Source: a bacterium
GTDB lineage: Bacteria > Armatimonadota > Chthonomonadetes > Chthonomonadales > JAMCWF01
Direction of reading: 5' to 3'
Assembly (NCBI GenBank): GCA_021842405.1
Contig: JAKBZR010000002.1
Span: forward strand, 52,757-94,250
DNA: 41,494 nucleotides
Shown: in pieces, positions 8,665-17,706 of the stretch
Numbering within the stretch: the stretch's first letter is position 1
Layout: the number at the start of each line of letters is the position of its first letter
Position numbers and translations under genes: made by a program
The notes under the pieces: generated by a model
Seen by the model: the letters and a program-made list of their open reading frames with translations, nothing else
What the model was told of the DNA's origin: nothing
Databases searched by the model: none

Positions 8665-8883
8665 TTACCTGGCCTGCATTCCGTTTTGTTCGATCGCACC
8701 CGCGGTTTTGTACTGGGAGTTGATCCTGGCTGCAATGTTGGGCGTCTGCCCTGCACGGGGCACAAAGAAATGCACGATCGAGTCCGCTAATGGCTTTCGC
8801 AATGCGAAGACGGCCAAAATGAGCACGATTCCCGATACGATAAGGGTCACGGTCCGAGAAAAGGGCCATCGCTTCAGTGTCAT
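8665..8883 (-). CDS. Putative small single-pass membrane protein (72 aa)
   Basis: I do not recognise a family. The 72-aa product starts MTLKRWPFSR, then has one hydrophobic segment (VTLIVSGIVLILAVFAL, about residues 12-28), a short basic break and a polar C-terminal tail. A positively charged N-terminus before one helix fits a small inner-membrane anchor. The start is supported by AGGTGG eight bases upstream on the minus strand. It is monocistronic, with long non-coding DNA on its 5' side. A second minus-strand frame overlaps it without a comparable start signal. It could be spurious. Confidence 0.5.
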   Translation of the reverse strand: MTLKRWPFSRTVTLIVSGIVLILAVFALRKPLADSIVHFFVPRAGQTPNIAARINSQYKTAGAIEQNGMQAR

Positions 8884-9182
8884 CTTATTTCCACCTTTGA
8901 CGCGCGCCGAACTGACAAGTTCCTGTCACCGTCTGCCATCTAAGCCCGTTACCTTAAGAATTCGATAAGATAAAAGGGCTGTTCCGACTCGACCTTCAGC
9001 AACGAAATGGTACAGCAAACGGACAATATACGCATTGGGGAACATAACCGCAAACCTAAAACATCTTGCATAAGCGGTTAGAAAATGATGAACCCTCAAA
9101 TTACCGGATAATCTCCGGCCTACGATTTTTCAATGAGCTCAGTTGCTGACCGTTCCAGTATTAGTTCTGGATGACAATTGAT

Positions 9183-9203
9183 TGACAAATGGAGACTTTG
9201 TCA
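9183..9203. promoter_or_regulatory. 7-bp inverted repeat, operator- or hairpin-like
   Basis: TGACAAA (9183-9189) and TTTGTCA (9197-9203) flank a 7-base loop, giving a compact dyad typical in size for a repressor operator. TTGACA at 9182-9187 overlaps its left arm and TATACT follows at 9211, but their 23-base spacing is too long for a normal sigma-70 promoter. Confidence 0.4.
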
Positions 9204-9216
9204 TCTCACTTATACT

Positions 9217-9284
9217 ATATGACGCATTTCGGTTGGAAAGGTTTCAATGGAATTTTTCGGATGAAAATATGATGTGCGTCATAT
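9217..9284. repeat. Long-range inverted repeat ATATGACGCA … TGCGTCATAT
   Basis: The 10-bp arms at 9217-9226 and 9275-9284 are perfect reverse complements separated by 48 bases. They could be two half-sites for a looping regulator, the arms of a long hairpin, or the ends of a tiny element. No gene lies between them. Confidence 0.55.
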
Positions 9285-9352
9285 TTACGACGCTCAATAG
9301 CCATAGCGTGGGGGGCTTGAACTTCGGATGGACTAGCAGGATATTCGATTGA

Positions 9353-12300
9353 TTAAGGATGCTCTCGGCGGTAAAGATCAGCAACCTCACCAGAGGACAA
9401 CGCGCGGTCGTAAAGCCGTAAATCAGCGATTTGTCCTAACACCTGATACATATCGCCTCGATCGGTGTACTGACCGACAACCATGCCGCCATTCCATTGA
9501 GAGGCCGATGGGGTGATGTCGGTCCGCTCACCCGATAACTTCCCATTGATATAAACGCGCATCGTATGGCCGTCAAAGACCGCCACCAGGTTATACCACT
9601 TGCCGGCTTGGATCCGGCCGGTATCCAGCACGTTTCCATTGCCGATGTAAAAACGGACGCCACCCGAGAACACCTGCAAGAAAAACCCGTCCCCGTCCCA
9701 ACGGCCGGCTGAAACGATAACCGGCATCTGCGCAATCCGGTTGAACTTCACCCAGATAGACAGCGTGATGGCATTGTTAAGCTGGAAAATTGGATGGGGC
9801 GCAAAGGTTACCGCTCCCCCTGAACCAAGCAATAGCGCTTTGCGGCCGGTTTTGGTGGTTACAAATGAGAGAGTGCCTTCCGGCGTCCCGATTGTTCCCT
9901 GGTCTGATTTCAGATTTCCATTAAATGAAACTGAAAGAACGGGGTTTTGTGAGGCCAAAAGAGGAGTGACTGTTACGGGAGCCGAGATTGCACCCTTCTG
10001 GCCGTATTGGGTTAGGCTTTGAACCACGAATTGATAAGGGGCGTTTGCCTCCAAGCCGGTGACCAAAAAAGTATCGGCGTCGGCTTGCGCAATCCGGGTA
10101 TAGCCGGAGACGCCCGGTTCTTTCCGATAGACCTCATAATTATGGACTGGATATGGGAGCGGATTCCAGGTGAGGCGTACCGATCCGGCACCCGGTGATC
10201 CTTTAAGTCCGGAAATCAACGGCGGCGGGGGAAAAGTAGGGGTGTGCACGGTGATTACGCTCCAACCGGAGGTTCCACCGGCGATACCGACCGGTTGTAC
10301 AGCATAGGTTAATGAGGAGTTCCCCAGTGCCGTTGCGTCATAATATCGGTCGCTAATCCAGGAACCGATCATGGTGGCGTTCGATGGGGTAATTGAGCGG
10401 CCCGCTGCTCGCCAGATCTGATACCGAATTGCGCGGTCGGAATCTTGACCCGATGCCCATTGCAACCTCACCGTGTAGGGCGCGGTGACGGTCGCGGTCA
10501 AATCTTGAACTGGATGCAGCTTGCGTGAGGGCGCGATTTTCCGAAGGCGGAGCGGATAAGATGTGACGCCGATCACGGTATAGAGCTCTTTTGGGTAACC
10601 GGTTGGTTTTTCAAGGCGATGCCCCGCCCCATCGGTCGCTTCAATATAAAACTCCAGTCCCTGCGTTGTGACGGCGGAGCCGGGAATGGTGGCAGTGTAG
10701 CAATCGCGAAAAGTACGCTTCATCTCGAGCGGCTGAAACTTTGATGCCCCAATCGTCCGATAGTATAGGTATCCACGCGGGTGAATAGCTTCGCCAACGA
10801 TATAGGCACGAAAAGTGAGCGGCATCCCAGCCGGTGATTCGGACGGCGGCCTTTTAAATACCAAACGAAATGGAATTGTCGGTTGAGCTGAGCTCGGGAT
10901 CGGATCCATTTCCAACAGCTTCCCAATTCGATCACGAAGGTGCCGATAGGCGGCAACCGCCTTCACGTTGATCGTCGCCAATACGCCCCAATCGCTGCGG
11001 GTTGATAGAAGGTGGCTGTACGATCGTATAGCCTGACCGAGCGGCGCCTCTTGAATTTGGAGCCAGGCTTCATGCGCCAGCGATCTAGCTTGACTGATAT
11101 GATTGTCGGCGAGCAGTTGCTGCGCCCGATCGGTCAGTGATTGGGCGCTGGTGATCAGCAGCGCGGCTTTATCGTAGTTGGTAAGCCAATCAATGGTGTA
11201 AATCAGGTGATCTAAGTGAGAGAGGTATTGGAGTTTACCAGCCGTCTCATCCCGATGGCGGATCGCCTGGAGTCGCCCTTTTATCTGAGAAAGGATCGCC
11301 AGATTTTGTGGTTTTGGAAGCTGGTTGGGGATGCTAAACCACTGAAAATTGCCGCACTCCGTTTGACCGGATCCGCCGGTCCATCGCGGCCCCAACGCTT
11401 CCAGCTCTTGCATAATACGGCTCATTTCAGGCGCATCGGCCGACCCGAAATCCCGGTTCGCGTAATTCCACCAGAACTGCGAGGTCGTCAGTTGAGGGTT
11501 CCAGGCAAACTGGTAGGTATAGGCGGCCACTCGCTCCACGCCTCGGGTACGCCAGTGGATACCCAGTATACCTTGACAACCCTTTTGGAGCGCGTCCGGT
11601 AGAAGATGGGAAAACGGCGTCACGTTACACTGAGGAGCCCACTGGTCTTGCCGGCCGAGGTGCCCGTTGCCGGGCGGTGCGCCATCCGATTCAAACCAGG
11701 GAATAGCCCAGCGTTGGCGGGTTTGCGCCAGCTTCCCGTAGTTGACGCTTACACCCGGGTCCCAAGCCGGATTGATGTTGTCCAGCGCATCGAAGATGAC
11801 GCCTTTCGGCAGCAGGCGATCGAAGCCAGGAAAGAAATCAGAAAAGTGATCCCAGCGATCCCCACCCCATCCGCCGATCATTAATTGAGCGTGAGGCGCA
11901 ATGACTTTCAAAATGCGATAGGCCAATTGATAGTAAGCGGCCATTCGCGCCGCTTCATCAATTTTACGATCGTTCCCCAGGTAGGCGAAATCAGGATACC
12001 ACCTGTGGATGAGAACATTGAGGTAGGAGCCGGGAGGCGGCGGCGGATTATTACCCTGTGCCCACGCTTCCGGTTCCCACAACCAAACGTAATTCAGCAT
12101 GGGGTAATGGCGGATCAGCGCAGTTAGCCGGGCCTCTAAACGCTGCTGCTCATCCAGATTGGTAGGATCGCCGGAAAGCTCGAAGCCGATGGCAACCTTT
12201 AAACCCCGCTCGCGAGCGTAGGTCAGCGCTTCAGCCATCAGATGTTGGGCGCGGCGGATCGCATCCTCGCGATTTTTTGCCAATGTGGTGGCCCTCGAAC

Positions 12301-13183
12301 CAAACGCATTGGATCCATAAAAATTGCCGGTGCCAAAACCAAAGCGGGCAGTGGCCAACCCTTTGACCGTGCCCCATCCGTAGGTCTTCGAGGTAACCAG
12401 CGACTCGCCATCCACCAGTTTTCCCTGCCAAGTATAGGCTCCAAACGGTTCTGAATCGTAGGAGTGAAATCCGATGAAGTTCGCCTTCATCTTAACCATC
12501 TGGTCAATGAAGAAGCGATAGTCGTTGATATTCCAGGTGGTTGGACTATCCAAAAAGTTAAACCAAGGCAGGCTGCCCCGTATCCGAAAAGCCGGCTGTG
12601 AATATCGGCTCATCGGCGTGAATTTTAATGGGATATTGTCACCCGGTAGTGCATCGCCGCCCATATAAAATCCGATGCCCAGCTTGTCCAGCAGGGTGTA
12701 GGCGGCGTAAAGCGCGCCGATCGGTTTCCGGGAGAGCAATAGGATGGTCGGGATATTATGGCGGTTGCCAATCTGAATTAGAAAACCTTCGCCTTTACCC
12801 ACACGAACTCGTTGAACATCATCCGGAAGCAGGTGCAGATAACGACCAATATGGTCAATCGTGCCCAGGATAATCGCTGGGCGGTGTTGATTGTGCGGAA
12901 TGGGCAGGCGATGGATGGGCAAACGTTTTTCCGAAACCCGATAGCAGTAGACCTGCAGCGCCTGCGCCGCCTGTTGCTCAAGTGGACTGGCGGTTGGGCT
13001 GAGCCAGATAACAGCACCGGAAAAGTTGAGCGACGGCGCAACGGCGGAGTGAGTAGCGGCTTGAGCGCCAGTCGCTATCGCCGATAAAACGGTTAAACAA
13101 CAGATCGCCCCGTGCCATGGCGTCCCAAACCTAGATATCCCGCCGTTTACGCCCTTTCGAGAGGTGGATCGCACTCGCTGCAT
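9353..13183 (-). CDS. Large secreted glycoside-hydrolase-like protein with FN3 and LamG domains
   Basis: 1276 aa with an N-terminal signal peptide ending near ATGAQAATH. Residues about 50-175 resemble the alpha-glucuronidase/beta-hexosaminidase N-terminal fold (AIILGTIDHIG, then GALYAAYTLLDKLGIGFYMG). A TIM-barrel-like region follows to about 560 (MVKMKANFIGFHSYD, LNYVWLWEPEAW with acidic candidates). Two fibronectin type III domains lie at roughly 900-990 and 995-1090, and a C-terminal LamG/concanavalin-like domain (LSIWVKFNRIAQMPVIVSAG … GQIADLRLYDRALSSGEV) completes it. The likely role is extracellular polysaccharide binding and cleavage; no GH family can be fixed. The ATG at 13183 leaves only one base after the AAGGAG, so GTG at 13174 is an alternative start. 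It lies six bases after the upstream partner gene. Confidence 0.8.
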   Translation of the reverse strand: MQRVRSTSRKGVNGGISRFGTPWHGAICCLTVLSAIATGAQAATHSAVAPSLNFSGAVIWLSPTASPLEQQAAQALQVYCYRVSEKRLPIHRLPIPHNQHRPAIILGTIDHIGRYLHLLPDDVQRVRVGKGEGFLIQIGNRHNIPTILLLSRKPIGALYAAYTLLDKLGIGFYMGGDALPGDNIPLKFTPMSRYSQPAFRIRGSLPWFNFLDSPTTWNINDYRFFIDQMVKMKANFIGFHSYDSEPFGAYTWQGKLVDGESLVTSKTYGWGTVKGLATARFGFGTGNFYGSNAFGSRATTLAKNREDAIRRAQHLMAEALTYARERGLKVAIGFELSGDPTNLDEQQRLEARLTALIRHYPMLNYVWLWEPEAWAQGNNPPPPPGSYLNVLIHRWYPDFAYLGNDRKIDEAARMAAYYQLAYRILKVIAPHAQLMIGGWGGDRWDHFSDFFPGFDRLLPKGVIFDALDNINPAWDPGVSVNYGKLAQTRQRWAIPWFESDGAPPGNGHLGRQDQWAPQCNVTPFSHLLPDALQKGCQGILGIHWRTRGVERVAAYTYQFAWNPQLTTSQFWWNYANRDFGSADAPEMSRIMQELEALGPRWTGGSGQTECGNFQWFSIPNQLPKPQNLAILSQIKGRLQAIRHRDETAGKLQYLSHLDHLIYTIDWLTNYDKAALLITSAQSLTDRAQQLLADNHISQARSLAHEAWLQIQEAPLGQAIRSYSHLLSTRSDWGVLATINVKAVAAYRHLRDRIGKLLEMDPIPSSAQPTIPFRLVFKRPPSESPAGMPLTFRAYIVGEAIHPRGYLYYRTIGASKFQPLEMKRTFRDCYTATIPGSAVTTQGLEFYIEATDGAGHRLEKPTGYPKELYTVIGVTSYPLRLRKIAPSRKLHPVQDLTATVTAPYTVRLQWASGQDSDRAIRYQIWRAAGRSITPSNATMIGSWISDRYYDATALGNSSLTYAVQPVGIAGGTSGWSVITVHTPTFPPPPLISGLKGSPGAGSVRLTWNPLPYPVHNYEVYRKEPGVSGYTRIAQADADTFLVTGLEANAPYQFVVQSLTQYGQKGAISAPVTVTPLLASQNPVLSVSFNGNLKSDQGTIGTPEGTLSFVTTKTGRKALLLGSGGAVTFAPHPIFQLNNAITLSIWVKFNRIAQMPVIVSAGRWDGDGFFLQVFSGGVRFYIGNGNVLDTGRIQAGKWYNLVAVFDGHTMRVYINGKLSGERTDITPSASQWNGGMVVGQYTDRGDMYQVLGQIADLRLYDRALSSGEVADLYRREHP

Positions 13184-13189
13184 GCTCCT

Positions 13190-15373
13190 TTATTGATAAA
13201 TGAAGGTAACGGAAGCTTGGCATGGCACGGGAGTCCTCAGCGGCATCGCCTCTTTGGAATAGGTGAGCACGTATCGGCTAGTGGCCTCATTCGCTTGGAC
13301 GGTCAGCGTATGAGAACCGGGTTTCAACCCCGATAATGACAAAACATAGTGAGACGCATTGATGTTTCGGCGAATTAACTTATGGTCTAAAAACAGATTG
13401 AATGAACGAGCCGGTGCGCCGATCTCATTCCAATCCACGTCAATTGAGCGTCCGGATACCTTATTGTTGTAATCCGGGTTGCCGATTGCAAGGATGGTAT
13501 CGTTCGGCCTGGCTTGATGGTAAAGATTTACCAGCGCCCGCGTCAAATTCTGGTAGTAAAATCCCCAACCTCCACAACCGCGGTAGGCGCAGTCGGTCAA
13601 CGACGTCGGCTCGATGTCATTGCTAAGCGGGATATTGTAGCAGTCCACGTACTGGTCGTGTTTGGGGCCGTATCCGGCTCCAATCGGTTGACCGGCAAAC
13701 TCGTTCCACTGGCAAATGAACAGGAATCGAGGCCGGTACTTCTCCGCCGTTTTGAACTCCTCGATGTAGGTAGTTCCGCCGCGACGGGCGACCGCCTGCG
13801 GGTAAGTCCATCCTCCATCACCGAAGAACGCGATGGTGATGGTCAGCGCCTCCGGTTTTCCATCATAATAGGTTGGAATGGGGTGGATGACGCCGTCCAT
13901 CCACGACCAATAACCAGCCTGCACCGCCTGCTTATTGAACTGCAATTGGCTCGCCATCCATCGAACGGTGAACTGAGCCGTGTCAATTGGCGGCTTGCCG
14001 GCGAGAAAGGCAGGTCCTCCACCATTGAATGGAACGATAAGCGGCTTGCCCCGGTAGTAAACCCAAAGGCCTTTATACTTGGGATTCTGGATATAATGCC
14101 GGTAGATCCAATGCATCTCCTCATTTAATGCCGTCATTGTGGTGGTAGGACCGTTGTCCAAACCAAGAAGCAGCGTAACCTGCGGCGTGGGAATGCCTTG
14201 TCGGCGCATTTCGGCGTAGGTATCGAGAAGCAATGTCGTAGATTGAATAAGTTGATCCACACCGGGCGCACGCTCGCTCCAGTGTTGCTTGCCCCACAGG
14301 TTATTCGACCAATCTATCAGCAGAAAGTCTATGCCTGCTCGGTCGAGCCAGAGACAATGCTGGCGGATCACATTGCGATTGTAAGAATCGTAGTAACCAA
14401 TCAACGGTTCCGATTCAGCCGTGCGCCAGTCCGCGTTTAACGGGGTAAACCAAGGCTCGTACTCAATGCCTACGCGATGGCTCGGGTCTACTTTCACGCG
14501 GATGATGCTCCGATTAACTCGAACGTTGATTGCATTGGATAGGTAGGCTTGCTTCGGAAGCGGACCTCCAACTGGAAATCGTTGTTTCGGAGACATGCCG
14601 GGCCATCCGACGATGGTGCTTCCCCAAACACCTTGCCCGACCGGCGCAATGATAGTTGACGCTTCCCCATGGACATTAGAAGGAGTCGGCCACCCGGACG
14701 GCTCAGTTGACATCACCAGCCATGAACGATCGGTCGGTAAGACCCAATACCGGTTGCCGCTTTGTATGGTCAGTCTAGCCAACAATCCGGCCGGCCCGGT
14801 TCCATTAAATGCCTTTACCGCCAGCACGTTCAGACCCTTTTTGAGCCATCTTTGCAAACCGATCACGTGATGGACCTGCTGCAGATTGGTTCCGCTGGCC
14901 ACCAAATGGCCGTTGAGATAGGCGTTAAAGGCATCGTCACAGGTGATCAGCATGGTGGCTGAGGAAACCTTGGATTTTATGGAAAATCGCTTGACAAAGT
15001 AAACCGTTTGTTGATCTTGAGTCACGCTGCTCCATATCCAGTCGGCGGCCGGTATGAAATGCTGGGGTACTCCCGCCACTTGAATATGCGCTACTTCTAC
15101 ATTAGGTAACGGGATCAGAAACGTGGCCGATCCGCGCCGGTTCGTCGTTGCCGTTGCCCCCCATTGATAACCGTCTACGTATGGCCACAACTTTAAATTG
15201 GGTACTGGGTGATGCTGATCGGAGATGGCGGTGGCGGTGAGCACAATGGTTTGCCCCATCCCGATCACCGTCTGTTTTGAGCTGATGTGAATCCGCGGAG
15301 CCGCATTTGCACCGATTATGCTGTAGAGTAAAAGGCTCCCAATGATTGTATTACGAACGATTTGTGATTTCAC
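13190..15373 (-). CDS. Secreted GH99/GH71-like putative glycoside hydrolase
   Basis: 727 aa, GTG start with GGAGG seven bases upstream. Signal peptide to about residue 24 (LLLYSIIGANA). Residues 25-105 look like an Ig-like domain (IVLTATAISDQHHPVPNLKL). Residues about 110-215 resemble a galactose-binding/jellyroll module (ATMLITCDDAFNAYLNGHLV). The barrel from about 290 has VGIEYEPWFTPL, GYYDSYNRNVIRQHCLWLDR and AGIDFLLIDWSNN, and later RPRFLFICQWNEFAG, a pattern shared with GH99- and GH71-like enzymes. A C-terminal beta domain follows. It probably acts with the 1276-aa protein six bases downstream. Family membership is by motif resemblance, not proven. Confidence 0.75.
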   Translation of the reverse strand: MKSQIVRNTIIGSLLLYSIIGANAAPRIHISSKQTVIGMGQTIVLTATAISDQHHPVPNLKLWPYVDGYQWGATATTNRRGSATFLIPLPNVEVAHIQVAGVPQHFIPAADWIWSSVTQDQQTVYFVKRFSIKSKVSSATMLITCDDAFNAYLNGHLVASGTNLQQVHHVIGLQRWLKKGLNVLAVKAFNGTGPAGLLARLTIQSGNRYWVLPTDRSWLVMSTEPSGWPTPSNVHGEASTIIAPVGQGVWGSTIVGWPGMSPKQRFPVGGPLPKQAYLSNAINVRVNRSIIRVKVDPSHRVGIEYEPWFTPLNADWRTAESEPLIGYYDSYNRNVIRQHCLWLDRAGIDFLLIDWSNNLWGKQHWSERAPGVDQLIQSTTLLLDTYAEMRRQGIPTPQVTLLLGLDNGPTTTMTALNEEMHWIYRHYIQNPKYKGLWVYYRGKPLIVPFNGGGPAFLAGKPPIDTAQFTVRWMASQLQFNKQAVQAGYWSWMDGVIHPIPTYYDGKPEALTITIAFFGDGGWTYPQAVARRGGTTYIEEFKTAEKYRPRFLFICQWNEFAGQPIGAGYGPKHDQYVDCYNIPLSNDIEPTSLTDCAYRGCGGWGFYYQNLTRALVNLYHQARPNDTILAIGNPDYNNKVSGRSIDVDWNEIGAPARSFNLFLDHKLIRRNINASHYVLSLSGLKPGSHTLTVQANEATSRYVLTYSKEAMPLRTPVPCQASVTFIYQ

Positions 15374-15411
15374 GAACTGTCCTCCGATTAACTGGTAAGG
15401 AAACGATATTT

Positions 15412-15429
15412 ACATCCATTAGTGGATGT
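15412..15429. promoter_or_regulatory. Dyad at the MITE border upstream of the secreted-hydrolase pair
   Basis: ACATCCA and TGGATGT flank TTAG (15412-15429), centred about 45 bases upstream of the GTG start. The right arm is the terminal repeat of the neighbouring mobile element, so the palindrome was created at the insertion boundary. An operator role is possible but unproven. Confidence 0.3.
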
Positions 15430-15592
15430 TGAAAAATACTAACACCCATCGGATCGTCATTCCGGGGCCGCAAAGCGGAACCCGGAATCCAGAACATGCG
15501 CATATCTACCTGCCGATAGGCAGGGAACTGGATTCCCGCTTTCGCGGGAATGACGATGTGGCAGTCGCCAGCGACTTTTTCAACATCCTCTT
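15421..15592. mobile_element. MITE-like element, family A, copy 1
   Basis: About 172 bp bounded by inverted terminal repeats: GGATGTTGAAAAA on the left (15423-15435) and TTTTTCAACATCC on the right (15576-15588), each edge next to a TA dinucleotide. Internally ATTCCGGG/CCCGGAAT forms one hairpin, CCTGCC/GGCAGG another, and ATTCCCGC/GCGGGAAT (15532-15539 with 15544-15551) a third. It has no coding capacity. The right end supplies the TAA stop codon of the adjacent minus-strand gene. It shares ends with the element at 17581-17960. Confidence 0.8.
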
Positions 15593-16301
15593 AATGAAGC
15601 ACCGCGTAGGCCAGCAGATTGGCGTTGATATATTCGGCGTCGGCGATCTCATCACCTCCACAACAGCAGCAATTGTGGGCGTGCCGGGTATCGTTTAAGC
15701 CATCCGGTGAAAAAACCAAGACCAGCTTGTTATGGTAGCTCCAGCCGTAAATCTTAGCCGGCGGCGCGCCCGGCAGCGCATGAACGGTTTGGGTATCGGG
15801 AACGGTGTAGATCAGGTGAAAGATCGGGTTGCTTATCGGGATTGGCTGCAGCCGGGCGCCTGGAAAACAGCGCGCAAACTCCTCGCGGAAAGATTTGGCC
15901 CATGTCTGATCCGAACAGCCGGCTGAAGCAACTAAAAATCCTCCGTGCGTTAAGTAATATCGGAGTTGATTTCTCTCCGAAGCGCTCAACTGAAAGGAAC
16001 CCTGCCCCGACATAATGGCAAAAGGATAGTTCATCAAATCCGGGCTCGACAGTTTCACTCGGTGGAAATGGGGGTCGGTCTTGATGCGTGTCGCGCTCGA
16101 TAGCAGCGTGAGAAAGCGATCGCTGAAGCAGATCGAGGAGCGGTTGATGTTATAAATCAAGCTGGCGCACTGGATGCGGTTTCCGGGAATCAATGGCCGC
16201 GGGTCGGCCAGGATATGCTGAATGGCAGCAGCCGTAATCAGCCCGATAGCAATCAGCGCAATCGCACTTTTCACCAAGTCAGGCCAGCCCCTGGAATCCA
16301 T
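15591..16301 (-). CDS. DUF4159-type membrane-anchored protein
   Basis: 236 aa from ATG 16301, four bases after the stop of the upstream gene; GTG 16304 is equally possible, and a longer frame to 16400 would overlap that gene by 95 bases. A single N-terminal membrane segment (AIALIAIGLITAAAIQHILA) is followed by a domain with CASLIYNINRSS, LMNYPFAIMSGQG, YYLTHGGFLVASAGC and an unusual cysteine run NCCCCGGDE near the C-terminus. This layout matches DUF4159 proteins, usually found in MoxR/DUF58 clusters of unknown function. The last codon is followed by a TAA that belongs to the mobile-element end, so the original C-terminus may have been altered. Confidence 0.7.
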   Translation of the reverse strand: MDSRGWPDLVKSAIALIAIGLITAAAIQHILADPRPLIPGNRIQCASLIYNINRSSICFSDRFLTLLSSATRIKTDPHFHRVKLSSPDLMNYPFAIMSGQGSFQLSASERNQLRYYLTHGGFLVASAGCSDQTWAKSFREEFARCFPGARLQPIPISNPIFHLIYTVPDTQTVHALPGAPPAKIYGWSYHNKLVLVFSPDGLNDTRHAHNCCCCGGDEIADAEYINANLLAYAVLH

Positions 16302-16305
16302 CACC

Positions 16306-17547
16306 TTACCGCGAATGGCGCCCTCCAGTTGCCACCGCTTTGAAGTAGGCGGCATCCAGTTGGCGGTATTCAGGCGGGCAGCCCAAAGGTGCCGCCCCAA
16401 TCGGCGTCGGCGCTTGACCGGCCGGCTCAGTAACCCGCTCCGCCTGAATAGAACCGGGTGCTGGTAAGGAACTATTTGTATTCGATTTCATTCCGATTCC
16501 AGTGTCCTGATTGCCGGACGAGTGGTTCACGTTAGCAATCATCTTTCCGCTCCGGTTGGCGGTGGATTTACCGGTGCTTTGCTTTATCCGGCCGTTAGGT
16601 TGCTCATGCCGCTTGGATTTTCCTGCCCAATGAGATGAGATCGTTAACGATTGGTGCAGCATCTTCCCGGACCTTTGATGAGACGGTCGGCCGCCCGATT
16701 GCAAAACGGGATGGAGGACCCGGATCGTTACCCAACAGCTGCGGCCAGTTTCTCCCTGTAGTTGAATGGAAGTATCGGCCAGCAGATGCTTGAGGGTGAA
16801 GCGATAGGTTCCATCCGGCTCCGGCATAAGGGGGGCGCGGCTGGGCGTGCCGTTTCCGCTTTGAGACACCAGGTCAAGGCGATCCGGTAATTTCCCGCCC
16901 AGCGTCGCTCGGAATGAAACCTCCCCTCCCCGGCCGACAACTGGGTTGGAGGGGCTGATGTGAAAATCGGTCCAGGTGAAGGGCGGCGTTCCCTCCCACG
17001 AAAGCAAAAAGCGGGGAACCTCGAAACCAAAAAAACGCGGGCAGATCGGTATGGGCAGAAGGGCCATCAGCAGGATAGTCAGCAATTTGCGGATTATTGG
17101 GCGTTGCCATAAGGGGCAATTATCTTGGAACTGTTTGACCAAAGGAGCTGCCGCCGCTTCAGCCCGTGCAATCTCGATCCGCATCAAGCCTGCGGTTGTC
17201 GGTGAAATGGGCTGCGATAGCCGGCTTGAAAAATCGCAGGCGTTAATGAAGGCGTTTTCCAGCTCAGCGTTTTCGCTGTCAATCCGCCGTACCGCCGCCG
17301 AAATCTCGGATTCAGGCGTAACTTTGACGAGGTAACCCGCATAGGCAATGCTCGCTAACAGAATCCCGTCCACGATTAACCGAAAGATAATTGGTAAGCC
17401 GACCTTGGCGTCCAGCAGCATAACCCCATAGATGCCGGCCACTGAAAATAAGAAAAAGCGAACGGCCAGTCTATTTCGGCGCCGGTGAGCGGTCTCCCAG
17501 GCCAGCCGGCTTGTCAACGGATGCATATCATGAACGGTAACGCTCAT
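16306..17547 (-). CDS. Membrane protein, DUF4175-like
   Basis: 413 aa. Two hydrophobic segments near the N-terminus (RFFLFSVAGIYGVMLLD and LIVDGILLASIAYAGYLV) and a third around residue 160 (LLTILLMALLPIPICP) precede an extracytoplasmic beta-rich part (SPSNPVVGRGGEVSFRATLG). A long Ser/Lys/Asn-rich low-complexity region follows. The C-terminal PPEYRQLDAAYFKAVAT resembles the end of DUF4175-like proteins. No strong Shine-Dalgarno is seen; a palindrome CGAATAATTCG abuts the ATG. It is coupled to the DUF4159 gene downstream. Its presumed upstream partners (MoxR, DUF58) are absent, because the mobile element begins 33 bases upstream. Function is unknown. Confidence 0.6.
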   Translation of the reverse strand: MSVTVHDMHPLTSRLAWETAHRRRNRLAVRFFLFSVAGIYGVMLLDAKVGLPIIFRLIVDGILLASIAYAGYLVKVTPESEISAAVRRIDSENAELENAFINACDFSSRLSQPISPTTAGLMRIEIARAEAAAAPLVKQFQDNCPLWQRPIIRKLLTILLMALLPIPICPRFFGFEVPRFLLSWEGTPPFTWTDFHISPSNPVVGRGGEVSFRATLGGKLPDRLDLVSQSGNGTPSRAPLMPEPDGTYRFTLKHLLADTSIQLQGETGRSCWVTIRVLHPVLQSGGRPSHQRSGKMLHQSLTISSHWAGKSKRHEQPNGRIKQSTGKSTANRSGKMIANVNHSSGNQDTGIGMKSNTNSSLPAPGSIQAERVTEPAGQAPTPIGAAPLGCPPEYRQLDAAYFKAVATGGRHSR

Positions 17548-17706
17548 CGAATAATTCGGTTGCAGACGCTCTCGTTAGATTTAGGAGGTTGTTGAAAAAG
17601 TCGCTGGAGCCCGCCGCTTCGTCATTCCCGCATGGCTCCACTCCAGTGGAGTGGATGGCGGCAATCCAACAACACGATAACTCCCGAACTGACCGAACGA
17701 ATCGTC

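Larger units (their letters stand above)
8884..9352. other. 469-bp non-coding region with several inverted repeats
   Basis: No gene is visible. The region holds CCGGA/TCCGG around 9104-9118, a TGACA…TGTCA pair near 8913-8928, and the stronger structures listed separately at 9183-9203 and 9217-9284. It is the upstream region of the small minus-strand gene and the downstream region of the large secreted protein. Confidence 0.5.

Noticed and set aside
8624-8869. 81-aa minus-strand frame overlapping the small membrane protein
   Set aside because: Its start lacks a ribosome-binding site and the composition is Arg/Cys-rich, as expected for a shadow frame.
9182-9216. Sigma-70 promoter TTGACA … TATACT
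   Set aside because: The spacing is 23 bases, outside the usable 15-20 range, and no gene follows on the plus strand.
16302-16400. 33-residue upstream extension of the DUF4159 gene
   Set aside because: It would overlap the preceding gene by 95 bases and puts a non-signal-like region before the membrane helix.
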